Origin: an uncultured Eubacteriales bacterium
Lineage (GTDB): Bacteria; Bacillota; Clostridia; Christensenellales; Borkfalkiaceae
Direction: 5' to 3'
Length of the DNA: 9,454 bases
Assembly (NCBI GenBank): GCA_900548285.1
Contig: URKE01000061.1
Location: 1-9,454 of the forward strand
Shown here: in pieces, positions 6,148 to 9,454 of the stretch
Numbering within the stretch: the first letter of the stretch is position 1
Layout of the letters: each line of letters starts with the position of its first letter
Notes under the pieces: generated by a model
Told to the model about the DNA's origin: nothing
The model's database searches: none
The model's input: only the letters and a program-made list of their open reading frames with translations
Program-made: the position numbers and the translations under genes

Positions 6148-6825
6148 ATGGGATTTAAAGAACTTGAAAAACAACTGTGCGCCACGGCGAAAGCCTTCGG
6201 AGCATTCAAAGCGGAGTTCGGCTACGGAAAGAGCGGAGAAGAATTGTTGAAACCGTTTTTCCGATCGCTCGAGGAAAGCCTCGGCGCGATTAAAACGGAA
6301 TTCGATTTTTTAATAGGCAAAGATACCGTAAATATCGACGGAAAAAGTTTCGGCGCGTATGCCGAAGCGGGCGATACGATCATATTCGACGTCAGCGTGA
6401 AATTCAACGGACGGTGGAGCGACGTTTGCAGAACTTTCTTCGTCGGAGAAATAAATGGACTGCAAAAATCCGCCTATAAGTCGATTAATTCGACAATTTC
6501 GGTCGGCAAAGGCTCGCTTGAAAACGGCGTTGAGGCGGAAAAGATATACGAAGCGGTAAACGCTTGTTACGCAAAAAGCGGAAAAACGCTCGTTCATCAC
6601 GCGGGGCATCTGATAGACAAAACGCCGATCGCCGAGCCTCGGTTTATCGCAGGAGAAAAGAGAAAGGTTAAAAGCGGAAACGTTTACGCGATCGAATCGG
6701 GGCTTTACGACGGATTCGGAATAAGGCTCGAAAACGATTTTTACTTAAGCGAGAGCGGCGTGGAAGATTTATCCGATAAAATTATGCCGCTCGCCGACGT
6801 CGAAAGTTATATAAGCGGAAAATGA
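6148..6825 (+). CDS. Compact M24-family (pita-bread fold) metallopeptidase-like protein
   Basis: The 225 residues carry all five metal ligands of the M24 (methionine aminopeptidase/prolidase/creatinase) fold in order. These are D81 in 'DTIIFDVSV', D92 in 'GRWSDVCRTFFVG', H154 in 'HHAGHLID', E183 in 'YAIESGLYDG' and E195 in 'GIRLENDFYL'. The separate N-terminal creatinase/prolidase domain is lacking, and the usual first histidine region before D81 is replaced by 'NIDGKSFGAY', so the substrate pocket differs. Known relatives cleave Xaa-Pro or N-terminal Met bonds or hydrolyse creatine, and the role here is open. In a sugar-acid operon it may act on an amidated or peptide-linked sugar, which is a guess. 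GGGAG (6137-6141) lies six bases before the ATG, and a 5-bp hairpin GCGCC/GGCGC (6117-6135) sits just upstream. The 3' end is duplicated (see the repeat at 6803-6848). Confidence 0.8.
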   Translation: MGFKELEKQLCATAKAFGAFKAEFGYGKSGEELLKPFFRSLEESLGAIKTEFDFLIGKDTVNIDGKSFGAYAEAGDTIIFDVSVKFNGRWSDVCRTFFVGEINGLQKSAYKSINSTISVGKGSLENGVEAEKIYEAVNACYAKSGKTLVHHAGHLIDKTPIAEPRFIAGEKRKVKSGNVYAIESGLYDGFGIRLENDFYLSESGVEDLSDKIMPLADVESYISGK

Positions 6826-6848
6826 AAAGTTATATAAGCGGAAAATGA
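6803..6848 (+). repeat. Perfect 23-bp tandem duplication over the M24 gene stop codon
   Basis: The 23-base string beginning 'aaagttatataagcggaaaa' and ending in TGA occurs at 6803-6825 and again directly at 6826-6848. The first copy encodes the C-terminus 'SYISGK' and the stop, and the second is untranslated spacer before the aldolase ribosome binding site. It is a recent slippage-type duplication. Confidence 0.95.
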
Positions 6849-6876
6849 TAAAAAATTCAAAAGAAGGACGAAAAAA

Positions 6877-7695
6877 ATGAAAATCAAAGGACCGTATGCG
6901 GTGCTGATGACGCCGTTCGACGGAGAAACGGTGGACGGCGAAGCGTTCGTAAAACAAATCAAAAGACTGAACGATACCGACTTATCGGGATACGTTGTGA
7001 ACGGAAGCACGAGCGAGTTTATTCAGTTGTCGCCGGACGAGCAGAAAAGAATGGTCGAACTCACGGCTTTGAACAAAGCGCGGGACAAAAAACTCGTTGT
7101 CAGCGCGTGTACGGGCAACGTGACGGACACTTACAGAATATGCTGCCACGCGGCGGATATGCTTGCGGACGCGGTGCTTGTCTGCCCACCGTATTATTTC
7201 GAGTATACCGTGGGCGAGCGGGAAAAGTATTTCAAAAAGATAGCGGACATTTCGCCGTTGCCGGTGATACTTTATAACATTCCGTTTTTCACGCAGGAAA
7301 TCGAAATGGACGTGATTTACCGACTGTTCGAGCATAAAAACATAATCGGCATCAAGGACAGCAGCGCGAATATGAAGCGAATCGAACATATGATCGAAGA
7401 AACGCGCGGCAAAGACGTTTCGGTGCTGACGGGAACGGACGATATTTTGTTCCCCGCGCTCGTCGGCGGCGTCAGCGGAAGCATGACGGCGTTCGCTACG
7501 ATTTTTCCCGAGAAGATATGTTCGCTTTATCAAGCCGTGGAAACGGGCGAATACGCGGTGGCGAAAGAAATTCAGTTTTCGATGATGGCGGATCTGAGAA
7601 AAGCAGACAAAGCGACGTTCCCGCAGGGCTACAAACGGCTTATGGAAAACGTGAGCGGAATCCGCTTCGGAGATAAGGAGGTTGAACCCGAATGA
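6877..7695 (+). CDS. DapA/NanA-superfamily aldolase (class I, Schiff base)
   Basis: This 272-residue TIM-barrel protein belongs to the dihydrodipicolinate synthase / N-acetylneuraminate lyase superfamily. It is near the usual 290 residues and complete at both ends. Key residues are the lysine K160 in 'IIGIKDSS', which forms the Schiff base with pyruvate, the tyrosine Y133 in 'LYNIPFF', and the substrate carboxylate loop 'NGSTSEF' (42-48), which replaces the classic GTTGE. These enzymes cleave or make 2-keto acids. Beside a dehydrogenase and a mandelate racemase-type dehydratase, cleavage of a 2-keto-3-deoxy sugar acid to pyruvate plus an aldehyde is the best reading, rather than lysine synthesis. 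The ribosome binding site AAGGA lies about 9 bases before the ATG. The TGA overlaps the next ATG in an ATGA. Confidence 0.88.
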   Translation: MKIKGPYAVLMTPFDGETVDGEAFVKQIKRLNDTDLSGYVVNGSTSEFIQLSPDEQKRMVELTALNKARDKKLVVSACTGNVTDTYRICCHAADMLADAVLVCPPYYFEYTVGEREKYFKKIADISPLPVILYNIPFFTQEIEMDVIYRLFEHKNIIGIKDSSANMKRIEHMIEETRGKDVSVLTGTDDILFPALVGGVSGSMTAFATIFPEKICSLYQAVETGEYAVAKEIQFSMMADLRKADKATFPQGYKRLMENVSGIRFGDKEVEPE

Positions 7696-8801
7696 AAATA
7701 ACGGACGAATCGGCAAAAACGACAGGCGAAACGGCAGACAAAACAATAAGCAAAACGATAGGAAAAACGACGATGAAAGCGGCTGTGTGGTACGGCGATA
7801 ACGACGTGAGAATCGAGGAATTGCCAATTCCTGAAATCGGCGAGGAGGAATCGCTTTTAAAAGTCCGCGCGGCGGGCGTGTGCGTAACCGACTACCATAT
7901 TATCAGCGGCAAACTGAGAATCGGTCAGCCGCCGAACGTTCAGGGGCATGAAATCTGCGGCGAAGTTGTCGGGATAAATACGAAGAGAAAGGATATAGCG
8001 ATCGGGCAGCGATGCGTGGTCGCCACGTCGCTCGGGTGCGGGCATTGCGAATATTGTCGCGAGGGTAAGCAGTATATCTGCAAGGACAGCGGCGAAATAG
8101 GATATTATCCTCACCACGGCGGTTATGCGGAATACGTCAAAGTACCCGTCGGCGCGATAGTGCCGATAACGGACGAGGTTGACGACGAGAGCGCGGCGAT
8201 ACTCGAAAGCGTCGTCTGCCCTACGGAATCGCTTATGCGGATAGGCGTGCCTTTCGGCGGAACGGTTTTCGTCGCGGGGGTAGGCCCTGCGGGGCTTGCG
8301 TTCATAACGGTCGCGAAGTCGCTCGGCGCAAGGAAAGTCGTGGCGATGGTCCGCGGCGAAAGAAATGCGGAACGAGCGAAGAAGTTCGGCGCGACGGACG
8401 TCATCGATTGCCTTAAAGAGGACGTGAAAACAAAATTCGAAGAGATTAACGGCGGCGAACTTGCCGACGTGACGATAGAGGCGACGGGCGCGCCCGCAGT
8501 GATAACGGCGATGCCCGAATACACGAAAAAGGGCGGCAAAATAATTCTTTACGGAATCCCCGGCGACGGCGAAACGGTTATGCTCCCGATAAAAAAACTC
8601 ATCTGCGAAGAGATGACGGTCTACGGCGCGGTGGGGAACACCAAAGCCTGGTATCCGCTCGTGAAAATGATTGCGGACGGGCGAATCGACATAAGGAAAT
8701 TCGTAACGCACAGGTTTAAACTCGACGAGATAAACAAGGCGTTCGAATTATATAAACAGCACGATAAAGAACTTATAAAGGCAGTTATTGAATTTAATTA
8801 A
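7692..8801 (+). CDS. Zinc-dependent medium-chain alcohol/polyol dehydrogenase with Lys/Thr-rich N-terminal extension
   Basis: This is a member of the zinc MDR family (threonine, sorbitol and galactitol dehydrogenase relatives). It uses NAD(P) to oxidise a sugar or polyol hydroxyl. Catalytic zinc ligands are visible as C64 ('GVCVTDYH'), H86-E87 ('QGHEICGE') and E172 ('LESVVCP'). The structural zinc site has C116, C119, C122 and C130 ('GCGHCEYCREGKQYIC'). The Rossmann nucleotide loop is 'VAGVGPAGLAF' (194-204). The normal family start would be M28 ('MKAAVWYG', base 7773). However, the strong AAGGAGG lies about 10 bases before ATG 7692 and overlaps the aldolase end, whereas 7773 has only a weak site. 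The extra 27 residues are a low-complexity Lys/Thr run. Initiation at 7692 is favoured by the ribosome binding site, and at 7773 by homology. Confidence 0.88.
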   Translation: MKITDESAKTTGETADKTISKTIGKTTMKAAVWYGDNDVRIEELPIPEIGEEESLLKVRAAGVCVTDYHIISGKLRIGQPPNVQGHEICGEVVGINTKRKDIAIGQRCVVATSLGCGHCEYCREGKQYICKDSGEIGYYPHHGGYAEYVKVPVGAIVPITDEVDDESAAILESVVCPTESLMRIGVPFGGTVFVAGVGPAGLAFITVAKSLGARKVVAMVRGERNAERAKKFGATDVIDCLKEDVKTKFEEINGGELADVTIEATGAPAVITAMPEYTKKGGKIILYGIPGDGETVMLPIKKLICEEMTVYGAVGNTKAWYPLVKMIADGRIDIRKFVTHRFKLDEINKAFELYKQHDKELIKAVIEFN

Positions 8802-8814
8802 GAGAGGAAAGACA

Positions 8815-9454
8815 ATGAAAATAACAGACGTAGAAGTGATAGTGGTAAGACAAGACGAAGTGAAAATGATCGGCGACGGCAGCCAGGACACGGCTGTCGT
8901 GCTGGTCCACACCGACGAAGGAATAACGGGCGTAGGGGAAGTAGACAGCGCGCCCGAAGTCGTCAAGGAGATCGTCGAAGCGCCGTCCTCGCACGATCAA
9001 TGCAGAGGCTTGAAAACCATTCTTATGGGCGAAGATCCCACGAACATCGAGTGCCTTTGGTACAAAATGTATTATTACAGTTATTATTATACGCGCAGGA
9101 GCGTCGGCATCCACGCGATGAGCGGAATAGATATCGCGCTCTGGGATATAACGGGAAAGAAATACGGCTTGCCCGTTTCCAAACTTCTCGGCGGAAGATT
9201 CCGCGAAAAAATCCCCGCTTACTGCTCGGTGCTTATGCCGGGCAGCAAAAAGGAAATCGACGAACTCGTGGCGCATCACAAAGCCGATTGCAATTATCAC
9301 GGTTACAAATTCGGCTGGGGCGCGCTCGGAGAGAGCGAGAAAAAGGACGTAGAACTCGTCGAATATTGCAGAAAAGCGGTCGGCGACGACGCAAGGCTTA
9401 TGATAGACATAGGAATGCGCTGGACGGACTACAAATACGCGCTCAGAGTGGCGA
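8815..9454 (+). CDS. Mandelate racemase / muconate lactonizing family dehydratase, 3' end beyond window
   Basis: 213 codons are visible and the frame is still open at the right edge. Full proteins of this enolase-superfamily group have about 370-400 residues. The capping-domain features are 'MKITDVEVIVV', 'TDEGITGVGEVD' (33-44) and 'SVGIHAMSGIDIALWDITGKKYGLPVSKLLGG' around 96-127, the family's first signature. The barrel begins with 'GYKFGWGALG' (163-172), where K165 stands in place of the usual K-x-K pair, and 'LMIDIGMRW' (195-203), with D198 the probable first magnesium ligand. The second Mg ligands and the catalytic His lie outside the window. The family removes water from sugar acids (galactonate, rhamnonate, fuconate and others) to give 2-keto-3-deoxy acids, which the upstream aldolase could cleave. 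The ribosome binding site GAGAGGA (8802-8808) lies six bases before the ATG, 13 bases after the dehydrogenase stop. Confidence 0.9.
   Translation, partial: MKITDVEVIVVRQDEVKMIGDGSQDTAVVLVHTDEGITGVGEVDSAPEVVKEIVEAPSSHDQCRGLKTILMGEDPTNIECLWYKMYYYSYYYTRRSVGIHAMSGIDIALWDITGKKYGLPVSKLLGGRFREKIPAYCSVLMPGSKKEIDELVAHHKADCNYHGYKFGWGALGESEKKDVELVEYCRKAVGDDARLMIDIGMRWTDYKYALRVA

Noticed and set aside
6982..7827. A long (281-codon) minus-strand frame opposite the aldolase
   Set aside because: It is a shadow: the Arg/His-rich composition follows from codon bias of the real plus-strand gene, which has all catalytic motifs.

Overview
The window looks like chromosome of a bacterium in class Clostridia (Bacillota), perhaps a Christensenellales-type gut lineage. 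The grounds are a Clostridia-like 5S rRNA consensus, strong GGAGG-type ribosome binding sites, intrinsic terminators with long T tracts, an AraC regulator beside remnants of LplB/LplC-type sugar permeases, and a soft-polymer or sugar-acid gene cluster. The lineage is inferred from style and was not tested by a search.

Bases 1-600 hold the end of a tandem 5S rRNA array. The first copy enters from the left edge and has its own terminator. The second copy (about 139-410) is split at the tip of helix IV by a 163-nt segment that folds back on itself as one long imperfect hairpin. It is preceded by a 29-bp tandem duplication of its -10 region and 5' end. Two GC-rich hairpins follow.

Bases 727-1872 hold an in-frame chimera. 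Its start is the middle of an LplB/MalF-type ABC sugar permease and the rest is a LacI-type ligand-binding domain without its DNA-binding head. A bidirectional terminator at 2174-2208 separates it from a convergent, intact AraC-family regulator (2299-3213, minus strand) with a near-consensus promoter.

From about 3418 a plus-strand operon runs off the right edge. It begins with an LplC/MalG-type permease reduced to its first 14-15 and last 35-45 codons. Then come a large six-hairpin glycosidase-like protein, a compact M24-type peptidase-fold protein, a DapA/NanA-type aldolase, a zinc medium-chain dehydrogenase and the first 213 codons of a mandelate racemase/muconate lactonizing (enolase superfamily) enzyme. 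The genes overlap by ATGA or lie less than 55 bp apart.

The likely logic is import and hydrolysis of a plant or host glycan, oxidation of the released sugar, dehydration to a 2-keto-3-deoxy acid and aldol cleavage to pyruvate plus an aldehyde, with AraC and LacI regulators nearby. The permease fragments suggest that transporter genes were lost here, either in the genome or in the assembly. The items most worth a second look are the expanded 5S rRNA and the set of internally deleted transporter and regulator genes.
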